A stretch of DNA of 59,072 nt from Thermodesulfovibrionales bacterium (lineage in GTDB: Bacteria; Nitrospirota; Thermodesulfovibrionia; Thermodesulfovibrionales; Dissulfurispiraceae), in contig JAOAHE010000006.1 of the NCBI GenBank assembly GCA_026415415.1, forward strand, positions 1-59,072, written 5' to 3'. Below, in pieces: positions 28,473 through 36,798 of this stretch. Both the position numbers and the translations under genes were made by a program. Positions within the stretch are counted from its first letter, which is position 1; each line of letters starts with the position of its first letter. Under the pieces are notes generated by a model that ran no database searches, was not told the DNA's origin, and worked only from the letters and a program-made list of their open reading frames with translations.

Positions 28473-29057
28473 ATGGAGAAGATCAACTTATTTTTATTAA
28501 GCATAATACCTCTGATGGTGGCGATAAATGCTCCAGGGGTCTTGCCTATTTATATTTCAATGACAGAACATTTAACACAACAAGAGAGAAAAAAGCTCGC
28601 TCGCCAATCCGTTATTACTGCATCTATGGTAACCGTAGGATTCATTTTCGTTGGCAATATTATTTTCAGCACCCTCTCAATACAAGTAGAAGATTTTATG
28701 ATTGCAGGTGGTATCTTACTTTTGATTATCTCCATTTCAGACATGCTTAAGATAGAAGAAAGTAAAAGTGTGAATATCTCTACCCTTGGTGTAGTCCCAT
28801 TAGGAACACCTCTAATTGCTGGTCCTGCAACATTGACAACCTCTTTAATATTGGTTGGGAATTATGGTTATCTACCTGTAATTTCTTCCTTATTTATAAA
28901 TCTATTTTTTACTTGGTTAATTCTTCATTATGCCGACTCAATTATTAAGCTTATGGGGATAAATGGCTCAAGAGCTTTTGCTAAGGTTTCATCCCTACTA
29001 CTTGCAGCAATAGCAGTAAAACTTATTAGGTCAGGTATTATGAAAATTTTAGAATAA
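28473..29057 (+). CDS. MarC family integral membrane protein
   Basis: 194 residues with about six membrane segments. VAINAPGVLPIYISMTEHLT near the start, the central GGILLLIISISDML and GVVPLGTPLIAGPATLTTSLIL mark MarC/UPF0056. The function is uncertain; the old multiple-antibiotic-resistance name does not hold up. It is the last gene of the tlpA-DUF4416-marC run and converges with the PhoR-like kinase gene. Confidence 0.9.
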   Translation: MEKINLFLLSIIPLMVAINAPGVLPIYISMTEHLTQQERKKLARQSVITASMVTVGFIFVGNIIFSTLSIQVEDFMIAGGILLLIISISDMLKIEESKSVNISTLGVVPLGTPLIAGPATLTTSLILVGNYGYLPVISSLFINLFFTWLILHYADSIIKLMGINGSRAFAKVSSLLLAAIAVKLIRSGIMKILE

Positions 29058-29065
29058 AAAAATAT

Positions 29066-30322
29066 TTACTTGACTAAAATATTAACTTTGGTGCCAACTT
29101 CTTGGATACTTTCTATCTTCATATCCCATCCATGGGCTTTCACCAAATGCTTAACTATAGCTAAGCCTAATCCTGTCCCACCTAACTCACGAGACCTTGC
29201 CCTGTCAACTCTATAAAATCTTTCACCAAGCCGTGAGAGATGACTTGCAGGTATACCAATTCCAGTGTCATCAACATATACAATATAGTTATTATTAGTC
29301 TTCTTTATGCCAATCGTAACCCCACCTCTTTCTGTAAACTTAATAGCATTATCTACCAGATTTAAGAGAATTTGAACGAACCTATTTTTATCTGCAAACA
29401 AGGTTATATTTTCATTTGGGACATTTTTCCTTAAATAAAGTCCCTTTTTTTCTGCTGATTCCTTAAATGTAGAGATAACCGTATCTACTACCTCAACTGG
29501 ATCAATAAGTGCTTTTTCAACTTTTACATCACCAAGCTCAATCCTTGAAAGGGTAAGTAAATCATCAACAAGACTATTAAGGCGAGTACCATGATTTTTG
29601 ATCATTTGTAAGAATTTGATAGCATTATCCCTATCATCTATTGCACCTTCAAGAAGTGTCTCAGAAAAGCCTACTATAGCAGTCAAAGGTGTTTTTATCT
29701 CGTGTGACACATTAGCTACAAAGTCAGTTCTTATTTGTTCAAGCTGCTTAAGCCTTGTAATATCATGTAAAGTCAAAACAATCCCTGTGATATTATCATC
29801 AGAATAAATAGGAACAGCTGTAGCGATTAAGTATATATCTGAATCAGCTCTTGAGACTGTAATCTCATCAGATATAATCTCCCAAGTATCAGTAGCCCTT
29901 CTAAAAATATCTATTAATTGTCTATTTCTTATTACCTCAATAAACTGCTTTTTTTCAATATTTTTGTCTACATTAAAAATTTTTCTAAAGGTTCTGTTCG
30001 CTAATACTATCTTACCAGACGTATCGACTATCAACACGCTATCAGTCATTCCACGTAAAATAGCTTCCATCCTCCTAGTTTCTTCGTCTGCAGTTTCAAG
30101 CTTTGTTTTAATCTTTTCTAAAAAAGAGTTGACCTCCTTGACGATCTCATCTAAATGGCGACTATGGGTTTTTAAAAAAAGTCTGGCATTTAGGTTTCCT
30201 TCTGAGGCATCTTCAATAAAACGTTTAATCTCAACTACAAAGAGGGAAAACTTATAATAGTGGTAGAGTAAATAAATAATTAGGATTAAAAGTATAAAAA
30301 TTATTATGTGTTCATAAATCAT
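29066..30322 (-). CDS. PhoR-like sensor histidine kinase
   Basis: 418 residues: one membrane helix (about 5-21), a HAMP-like linker (about 28-82), a PAS domain (about 85-190), HisKA with phospho-acceptor H207 in VANVSHEIKTPLTA, and HATPase with N-box LVDNAIKFTE, DDTGIGIP and GGTGLGLAI. This is the PhoR arrangement; it is the partner of the response regulator 7 bases upstream. PhoR kinases sense phosphate limitation through Pst/PhoU, but no pst genes are here, so the signal is unproven. Confidence 0.9.
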   Translation of the reverse strand: MIYEHIIIFILLILIIYLLYHYYKFSLFVVEIKRFIEDASEGNLNARLFLKTHSRHLDEIVKEVNSFLEKIKTKLETADEETRRMEAILRGMTDSVLIVDTSGKIVLANRTFRKIFNVDKNIEKKQFIEVIRNRQLIDIFRRATDTWEIISDEITVSRADSDIYLIATAVPIYSDDNITGIVLTLHDITRLKQLEQIRTDFVANVSHEIKTPLTAIVGFSETLLEGAIDDRDNAIKFLQMIKNHGTRLNSLVDDLLTLSRIELGDVKVEKALIDPVEVVDTVISTFKESAEKKGLYLRKNVPNENITLFADKNRFVQILLNLVDNAIKFTERGGVTIGIKKTNNNYIVYVDDTGIGIPASHLSRLGERFYRVDRARSRELGGTGLGLAIVKHLVKAHGWDMKIESIQEVGTKVNILVK

Positions 30323-30329
30323 TTAGGAA

Positions 30330-31052
30330 TCAAGTATTAATATAATAACCTACTCCTCTCATAGTTTTAATATACTGAGGGTCATCGGGGTTTTTTTCAA
30401 TTTTGGAGCGAATTCTCCTAATATGCACATCAACAGTTCTTGGTTCAACATATATCTCATTACCCCACACAGCATCTAATAGATGTTCCCTACTAAAAAC
30501 TTTATTAGGTCTCTCTGTGAGATAAAGAAGAAGTTTAAACTCTGTAGCACTTAATTTAACCGACCTATCATCAACAGTAACTATATATCGTTCCTTGTCT
30601 ATTATTAAATCTCTAATCTTAATAAGGCTACTATCTTTAGAGATACCATCTTTGTTAATATTATATTTTGTAATTTCAGCTCTACGTAATATTGCCTTTA
30701 CTCTTGCGATAAACTCTTTAGGGCTAAAAGGCTTTGTTATATAATCATCAGCTCCTACTTCAAGACCATGAACTTTGTCAAACTCATCACAACGAGCTGT
30801 TAAAATTAAGACAGGTATATGAGATAAACGTGGTGTATTCCTAATAAAACTGCAAAGACGAAAACCATCTACTGATGGTAACATTAAATCAAGAATGATA
30901 ATGTCATATTCCTTCTCTTCTTCACTAAGAATCTTTAAAGCCGTTTCACCATCAAAAGCTTGTTCCACTATAAAGCCATTACTTTTAAGGTGATATGACA
31001 CTAACTCTACTATATCTGGTTCATCATCAACAACAAGAGCTCTTTTTTTCAT
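30330..31052 (-). CDS. PhoB/OmpR-family response regulator
   Basis: 240 residues: receiver domain (1-125; acidic pair D9-D10, phospho-acceptor D55 in IILDLMLP, Lys in TKPFSP) and an OmpR-type winged helix (about 145-238; SATEFKLLLYLTERPNKVFSRE and RTVDVHIRRIRSKIE). It is a DNA-binding activator partnered with the PhoR-like kinase. Its start overlaps the aroB 3' end by 26 bases, so these regulators are in the aroB transcript. Confidence 0.93.
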   Translation of the reverse strand: MKKRALVVDDEPDIVELVSYHLKSNGFIVEQAFDGETALKILSEEEKEYDIIILDLMLPSVDGFRLCSFIRNTPRLSHIPVLILTARCDEFDKVHGLEVGADDYITKPFSPKEFIARVKAILRRAEITKYNINKDGISKDSSLIKIRDLIIDKERYIVTVDDRSVKLSATEFKLLLYLTERPNKVFSREHLLDAVWGNEIYVEPRTVDVHIRRIRSKIEKNPDDPQYIKTMRGVGYYINT

Positions 31053-32118
31053 AAATATCTAAAAATTCTTCAAGTTTTACCTCTTTAATCATCACTTTCC
31101 CAATCTCTATGGGTAAAATAAATTTTATTTTATCTGCTTCTTTTTTCTTATCAATTTTAATATGTAATTTTAATTTACTAAAAGATACGCCATCAGGCAA
31201 TTGAAAAGGCAGCGTTGAACTCGCTATTAAAGATTTTATCCTTTTACTTGCATCTATATCAAGTAACCCTAACCGCTGTGAAATCTCTGCTTCAAGACAC
31301 ATTCCGATAGAGACGGCTTCTCCATGTAAAAACCGCTTATACTCTGTCTCAGTCTCTATAGCATGTCCGATCGTATGACCAAAATTCAAAATAGCCCTCA
31401 ATCCAGACTCTCTTTCATCTTTTGATACAATATCAGCCTTTATCTCACAAGACCTTTTGATTATATTAAAAAGGTAGGAATCGGATAGATCAGATATTTT
31501 TTCTAAGTTTTTTTCTAAGTATTCAAATAAATGTAAATCCCATATAACACCATATTTTATAACTTCCGATAGTCCGCTAAAAAATTCTCTCTTAGATAAA
31601 CTTTTAAGAGTTGATATATCAATAACTACCATACGCGGTTGATAAAAAGTCCCTATCATATTCTTTCCTAAATAGTGGTTTACGCCCGTTTTACCACCAA
31701 CTGAACTATCTACTTGAGCAAGTAAGGTAGTAGGCACTTGAATATGACTAATACCCCTCATATATATAGATGCAACGAAACCTGTTATATCTCCAATAAC
31801 TCCACCACCCAATGCTATAAGACAGGATTTTCTATCAAGTCCTTTTTGTAAAAGTTGAGTAATTATATGATAACACCAAAAATAATCTTTGTATTCTTCA
31901 CCATCTGGTATAAGAATATAAGAGGCATCAAACTCTGCCTGTTTCAAAGATTTCATAATTATATCACCGTAAATACCAAAGACTGTTGGATTGCTTATAA
32001 CTACAACTTTAGATGAAAAATTAAAAGACAGAAGAAATTCACCAATTTTAGATAAAATGCCAGTATTTATTAAAATGTCATAACTTCTATTTCCAAGTTC
32101 CACTTTTACCTTAACCAT
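31027..32118 (-). CDS. aroB: 3-dehydroquinate synthase
   Basis: 363 residues with the AroB NAD and zinc site motifs: IPDGEEYKDY, ALGGGVIGDITGFVASIYMRG, VDSSVGGKTGVNH, and the metal His region NFGHTIGHAIE. It makes dehydroquinate from DAHP in aromatic amino acid synthesis. It is the first gene of the aroB-phoB-like-phoR-like run. Length is standard. Confidence 0.97.
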   Translation of the reverse strand: MVKVKVELGNRSYDILINTGILSKIGEFLLSFNFSSKVVVISNPTVFGIYGDIIMKSLKQAEFDASYILIPDGEEYKDYFWCYHIITQLLQKGLDRKSCLIALGGGVIGDITGFVASIYMRGISHIQVPTTLLAQVDSSVGGKTGVNHYLGKNMIGTFYQPRMVVIDISTLKSLSKREFFSGLSEVIKYGVIWDLHLFEYLEKNLEKISDLSDSYLFNIIKRSCEIKADIVSKDERESGLRAILNFGHTIGHAIETETEYKRFLHGEAVSIGMCLEAEISQRLGLLDIDASKRIKSLIASSTLPFQLPDGVSFSKLKLHIKIDKKKEADKIKFILPIEIGKVMIKEVKLEEFLDIYEKKSSCC

Positions 32119-32249
32119 TTAAGTTTCACCTTTAAAAATTAAAAATATAAATAAATAAACTTAAAAATTTTAAATCTCTTACACTTTAAACATTAATAAA
32201 ATGACTTTAAAAAAAGCAAACTTTTTTATTATTTCATAAGGATAAGTTA

Positions 32250-32295
32250 TTGACTTGTAGATAAATTAGGTGATATATTTATCATAAATTATCAC
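32250..32295 (+). promoter_or_regulatory. Promoter and possible operator of the chemosensory cluster
   Basis: TTGACT (32250-32255) and TATATT (32274-32279), 18 bases apart, form a plausible sigma-70 promoter before the GTG start at 32314. An inverted repeat GTGATA (32270-32275) / TATCAC (32290-32295) overlaps the -10 and could be a regulator site. AAGGAGA at 32300-32306 is the ribosome site. Confidence 0.5.
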
Positions 32296-32313
32296 ACTAA
32301 AAGGAGAACAGCT

Positions 32314-33702
32314 GTGAGCAAAGGCAAAATCTTAGTGATAGATGATAGTCCTATAGTACGTAAAATGGCCGAAGTTGCTTTAGAAGAAGAAGGATACGAG
32401 GTCTACACCGCAGAAGATGGTGAAGAGGGCCTTAAAATCACTGAAGAAGTTAAGCCTTCAATTATCTTAGTTGATTTTATAATGCCAAAGATGAGCGGCT
32501 ATCAATTTTGCCAAGCCATAAAAGAAAATGAATCTCTGAAGGACATACCTATTATTTTAATAACAGGAAAAGGGGAAGATGTTGGAAGAAAATTCTCAGA
32601 GAAATTCCAGGTATATGATTACTTTATTAAACCGTTTAAGAGTGCAGATTTAGTTGAAAAAGTTAATCAAATAATGAACTCTCAAAAAATGTTAGTAGAA
32701 GAGCCTCAACAGATTGAAACAGCTAAAGCAATCGAACCTGAGCCTATCACCTTTACTTTTGAAGAACAGCCAGTACCTGCCTCTTTTGAAGAAGAAGAAA
32801 CAGTACCATTACAGGACTTTACTCAACCTGAGCCTATCACTTTTACTTTTGAAGAACAGTCAGTGCCTACCTCTTTTGAAGAAGAAAAAAGCTTTTCTCA
32901 TTCCTTTGCAGAGACAGAAATACAAATTTTAACTTCACTAAATCAGCCTTCCCCTGTTATTGAACAAACCTTATCAAAAACATCTTCTGATGTAGAAGGG
33001 AAAATCACAATGGATAATTATATCTCAGAAATTGAAAAAATAGTCGAAAAATCAATGAAAAAATTCTTCTATGAAGACTATCAACCTAATCTTCAGAAAA
33101 ATATCACAGACATATTAAAAAAATCTGGCGTTATAAAAACCTCTAATATAGTATTATCGGGCAGTGTTGCTCAATTTCCAGTAAAAAATATTTTACTTCT
33201 TTCAGAAAAATTAAAACTCTCAGGTAAACTATCAATTTTATCAGACCAGATTAATTCCGATATATACTTAAAAGAGGGAAATATTATTGGAACATCATTT
33301 AACACAGAAAACATACAAACCTTAGACAACATTTACAATCATATAGCTTCTTTATTAGAGTTATCAGAAGGAAACTTCACGATAGAAAATATCCCCCTTG
33401 AAGAAGAGCCTAAAAGTCTTTCTTTGAATTTATCAATTACCGAGGCACTCTTAGAGACTTCTCGAAGAGTAAATGAATCACTATATTTAAATATAATCAA
33501 AGATAACTTAATCCCAATAAAAAAATTTAGTGATAAATTCATAAAAGATTTTAATCTTACCAAAAGCGAGTTACTCACCCTTGCCTGTATTAATGGGGAA
33601 AGAACAATAAATGATATTAATGACCTAACAGGTATAGAGAAAAATCTCTCTCATAGAATTTTCTTTACGTTATATAATCTTGATTTTGTTAATTTCTGTT
33701 AA
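32314..33702 (+). CDS. Receiver-PATAN (DUF4388) signalling protein with repeat linker
   Basis: 462 residues from a GTG start behind AAGGAGA. The receiver domain (1-125) has phospho-acceptor D54 in VDFIMPKMSG. The linker holds two near-identical 30-residue repeats (about 141-200; core EPEPITFTFEEQ-VP-SFEEE). From about 285 to 385 there is a PATAN/DUF4388-like domain (LSGSVAQFPVKNILLLSEKLKLSG), then a short helical C-terminus of winged-helix-like wording (LLTLACINGERTINDINDLTG). Such proteins accompany chemosensory-type arrays controlling motility or polysaccharide in deltaproteobacteria-like bacteria. It is the first gene of the cheY-cheW-cheA run. Its exact output is unknown. Confidence 0.82.
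   Translation: MSKGKILVIDDSPIVRKMAEVALEEEGYEVYTAEDGEEGLKITEEVKPSIILVDFIMPKMSGYQFCQAIKENESLKDIPIILITGKGEDVGRKFSEKFQVYDYFIKPFKSADLVEKVNQIMNSQKMLVEEPQQIETAKAIEPEPITFTFEEQPVPASFEEEETVPLQDFTQPEPITFTFEEQSVPTSFEEEKSFSHSFAETEIQILTSLNQPSPVIEQTLSKTSSDVEGKITMDNYISEIEKIVEKSMKKFFYEDYQPNLQKNITDILKKSGVIKTSNIVLSGSVAQFPVKNILLLSEKLKLSGKLSILSDQINSDIYLKEGNIIGTSFNTENIQTLDNIYNHIASLLELSEGNFTIENIPLEEEPKSLSLNLSITEALLETSRRVNESLYLNIIKDNLIPIKKFSDKFIKDFNLTKSELLTLACINGERTINDINDLTGIEKNLSHRIFFTLYNLDFVNFC
32737..32886 (+). repeat. Two 90-base in-frame tandem repeats
   Basis: Two copies starting at about 32737 and 32827 encode the 30-residue period PEPITFTFEEQ-VP-SFEEE within the linker. The copies differ at only a few positions, mostly third codon bases, which suggests a fairly recent duplication or ongoing homogenisation. 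Confidence 0.8.
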
Positions 33703-33716
33703 AATGGAGGTTTTAA

Positions 33717-34079
33717 ATGGCGAAAATATTAATCGCCGATGATAGTCAGACAGACGCTAAGTTCATAGAATCAGTCTTGGAGAAAACTGGCCATGATCTT
33801 TTTTTCGCCAAAGACGGTGAAGAAACAGAGAAGATGGTCAAAAATAATCGCTTTGACCTCATCATACTTGATGTAGTTATGCCTAAGAAAAACGGTTTTC
33901 AACTTTGTCGCGAGTTTAAAAAAGATGAAAAGACAAAACATATTCCTATAATAGTTTTAACATCTAAGAATCAAGAGAGTGATAAATTGTGGGGAACTAA
34001 GCAGGGAGCTGATGCATATATTACAAAACCATGTACACCTATTGAGCTACTTTCAACAGTAAAAAAATTTTTAGGGTGA
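33717..34079 (+). CDS. CheY-like single-domain response regulator
   Basis: 120 residues, a single receiver domain: acidic pair D8-D9, phospho-acceptor D52 in IILDVVMPKKNG, Thr in IVLTSKN and Lys in ITKPCTP. The PKKNGFQLCREFK wording is close to PilH/PilG-type regulators of twitching motility. It lies 14 bases after the REC-PATAN gene and 6 bases before cheW, so it is probably a phosphate acceptor of the CheA encoded downstream. Confidence 0.9.
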   Translation: MAKILIADDSQTDAKFIESVLEKTGHDLFFAKDGEETEKMVKNNRFDLIILDVVMPKKNGFQLCREFKKDEKTKHIPIIVLTSKNQESDKLWGTKQGADAYITKPCTPIELLSTVKKFLG

Positions 34080-34085
34080 TCCTGA

Positions 34086-34472
34086 ATGTCAAGAGATGAA
34101 GAACCTAAAGAGATAACATATTGTGTATTCAGAGTTGGAGAGAAAGAGTTTCTTTTACCAACTTCATCAGTTCGAGAAGTAGTAGACATAGTTAAAATTT
34201 TCCCTGTTCCCGGTTCTCCAGAATATGTATATGGAGCAATTCCTGTAAGAGGGAAGATCGTTCCAGCTATAGATCTTTCAAAGATATACCCCATAGAAAA
34301 ACCAAATTATAATGATGCTAAGTTAATTATTGTAGATGTAAAAAATGAAAATATAGGATTTCTTTCTGAGATTGCTCCATTTTTTATATCCTTTGATCCA
34401 GATATAGTAGTAGAAGATGTAATAGATATAAAAACCTTTTTTGAGACTTACTCAATTAAGCAACCTAAATAA
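34086..34472 (+). CDS. CheW-like coupling protein
   Basis: 128 residues of CheW fold: YCVFRVGEKEFLLPTSSVREVV, GSPEYVYGAIPVRGKIVPAIDLSKIY and a third beta segment. CheW links receptors to CheA. The second part is short and the C-terminal sequence ends soon after VEDVIDIKTFFETY. No methyl-accepting receptor gene is in the window, so its partner receptor must be elsewhere. It is followed 2 bases later by cheA. Confidence 0.9.
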   Translation: MSRDEEPKEITYCVFRVGEKEFLLPTSSVREVVDIVKIFPVPGSPEYVYGAIPVRGKIVPAIDLSKIYPIEKPNYNDAKLIIVDVKNENIGFLSEIAPFFISFDPDIVVEDVIDIKTFFETYSIKQPK

Positions 34473-34474
34473 TC

Positions 34475-36793
34475 ATGATTAACAAATCAGAACTGCTTGA
34501 ATACTTTCTATCTGAGGCTGAAGATCATGTCAATGCCCTTGAAAGTGGTATAGCAGAACTTTCAAACTCTCCCGAAAAATCATATCTTATAGAAGAACTT
34601 TTCAGAGTAGCCCATACCTTGAAAGGCTCTGCAGCCCTCGTGAAGCTAAACATCACCAGCAATATCGCTCATAAGATGGAAGATATCCTTGAAGCTTTAA
34701 TGCAGAAAAGAATTGATTTAAGTTCAACAATTTTTAAGTCTTTAACAGAGATGCTTGAAGGAATAAAAACGATACTTAGAAAAGTTTCAAGGGGAGCAGA
34801 AGAATACTTAGAATCTGAACAAAGCTTAATACAGTTAGCAGATAAAATAATAAAAATGGAAAAAACAGCCTTTGTTGATCAACAATCTCTTACAGAAACA
34901 GAATCCAAAAAAGGGCAAAGCGACTTTAAAGAAAGTCACAAAGTTGTGAAACCCTATTTGATAGATGAAAACAGAGAAAAAGAAGAAAAAATACATGAAG
35001 AAACAGATGTTTTTATTAGTAGCTTCATTAAATTAGATGCTCAAAGAATAGAAGACATGCTTAATCTGATAGGTGAAGTTACTATAAAGAAAAACTATCT
35101 TTTACAAAAGGCAAAAAACGTTCTTGAAACCTCTGACGAGATATTCTTCACAGGCAGGAGATTAATTAGAGAAGTCAATGAGTTTGCAGAAAGAAATGCT
35201 TATGCACTTCCTGAAAATGTAAAATACATTGATCCTCTTCTATCAGAATTTGGTGAACTTGAGTTTGATAGATACGACCAGATAAATGTTTTTTCAAGAA
35301 AATTACAAGAGATTACCAATGATATGTCAGAATCTTTAAGAGAGCTGAGCACCTTTTTTGACCTTTTCAGTGATAACCTAAAAAGTATGGATAGCATGCT
35401 AAAGATCTTAAAAGCAAATCTAACAGAATCCCGAATGGTAGACATAGGCATACTTTTCCAGAGATTCACTAAGCCTACCAAAGAGATAGCGAAGAAATAT
35501 AACAAAAAAGTAGAACTAAAAATAACAGGTGGTCTTACAAAAATTGATAGAGTAATCTTTGAGAGACTTTTCAGTCCTTTAATGCACTTGGTTATGAATG
35601 CAATAACTCACGGCATCGAAAGCTCTGAAGAAAGAATACAAAAAAACAAAAAACCAATTGGAACTCTTTCACTTTCAGCTCACAAAGAAGGGGGCATAGC
35701 TGTCATTGAGATAACAGATGATGGTAAAGGTATTGATTTAGAATTAATTCGCAGAGAAGCTATGACCCAAGGCCTCCTTAAAAAAGATGATTCTCCCTCA
35801 GAAGAAGAACTAATTCAAATGATATTCATCCCTGGTTTTTCAACATCAGAAGTTACAGATATATCAGCTGGTAGGGGCATGGGGATGAGTGCAGTTAAAA
35901 GAATGGTTTCAGGTATAAACGGCATCTTAGAAGTTCAAACTATAAAAGATGTTGGTACTACTTTTAAAATAAAAGTACCTCTTTCTCTTGCTATCTCAAA
36001 TGTTTTGCTCTTCCGATCGGGGGCTCTTGAGTTTGTAATACCTTCAAATTTTATTGAGGAGGTAATTCACACTAATTCTATCCCATCTGACGACACAATC
36101 GTATACAGAGACAAAAAAATTATCCTTATTAATCTTTCCGAAGTATTAGGTATCCCAACAATCTCTGACTCACAAGAAAAATTTATAATAATTTGTAGTG
36201 TCTCAGACAAAAAAATTGGGTTAATTGTTGAAGATGTGATAGGACAAGAAGAAACAGTAATTAAAACAATGCATGGCTTCTTAGAGGGATTACAAATATA
36301 TTCTGGTACTACTATATCAGGTGATGGAACAATTAGATTTGTATTAAACCCAGTTAATATCTTTGATTTTAGGTTAAGTCCTTTTAAAACAATTTATCAG
36401 GTCTATGAAAACCCTGCTAAGAAAACTGTTTTAATAGTAGATGACTCAGTTAGCGTTAGGAAACATGTTAGTTCCTTCTTGGAGTCAAAAAACTTTAAAG
36501 TATACTCAGCATCCAATGGTGTCGAAGGGTTAAATATTTTATATGATAAACCCATTGATATAATAATTACAGACTTGGAGATGCCCGTAATGCATGGCTA
36601 TGAGCTTATAAACAGGGTCAAATCATCAAGAGAATTCAAAGATATCCCCATTGTTGTTTTAACCTCAAGAAGCGGAGATAAGCATAGAGAAAAAGCTTTG
36701 CTTTTTGGAGTAAATGACTACCTTGTTAAACCTTTTGATGAGGAGTCCTTACTGAATATATTAAGAAAATACTTTGAAATCAGTTATGCATAA
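34475..36793 (+). CDS. Hybrid CheA kinase with C-terminal receiver (FrzE/PilL-like)
   Basis: 772 residues: Hpt domain (1-115) with phospho-acceptor H47 in AHTLKGSA, a linker and dimerisation region (about 185-310), HATPase with the N-box HLVMNAITHGIE, the DDGKGID site and GRGMGMSAVKRM, a CheW-like domain (about 505-640), and a C-terminal receiver (about 650-770; acceptor Asp in IIITDLEMPVMHG). CheA phosphorylates CheY-like regulators; the fused receiver may act as phosphate sink or branch point. The P2 CheY-binding domain is not obvious. It closes the chemosensory cluster and converges with the kinase-like gene on the other strand after 5 bases. Confidence 0.93.
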   Translation: MINKSELLEYFLSEAEDHVNALESGIAELSNSPEKSYLIEELFRVAHTLKGSAALVKLNITSNIAHKMEDILEALMQKRIDLSSTIFKSLTEMLEGIKTILRKVSRGAEEYLESEQSLIQLADKIIKMEKTAFVDQQSLTETESKKGQSDFKESHKVVKPYLIDENREKEEKIHEETDVFISSFIKLDAQRIEDMLNLIGEVTIKKNYLLQKAKNVLETSDEIFFTGRRLIREVNEFAERNAYALPENVKYIDPLLSEFGELEFDRYDQINVFSRKLQEITNDMSESLRELSTFFDLFSDNLKSMDSMLKILKANLTESRMVDIGILFQRFTKPTKEIAKKYNKKVELKITGGLTKIDRVIFERLFSPLMHLVMNAITHGIESSEERIQKNKKPIGTLSLSAHKEGGIAVIEITDDGKGIDLELIRREAMTQGLLKKDDSPSEEELIQMIFIPGFSTSEVTDISAGRGMGMSAVKRMVSGINGILEVQTIKDVGTTFKIKVPLSLAISNVLLFRSGALEFVIPSNFIEEVIHTNSIPSDDTIVYRDKKIILINLSEVLGIPTISDSQEKFIIICSVSDKKIGLIVEDVIGQEETVIKTMHGFLEGLQIYSGTTISGDGTIRFVLNPVNIFDFRLSPFKTIYQVYENPAKKTVLIVDDSVSVRKHVSSFLESKNFKVYSASNGVEGLNILYDKPIDIIITDLEMPVMHGYELINRVKSSREFKDIPIVVLTSRSGDKHREKALLFGVNDYLVKPFDEESLLNILRKYFEISYA

Positions 36794-36798
36794 TAACT

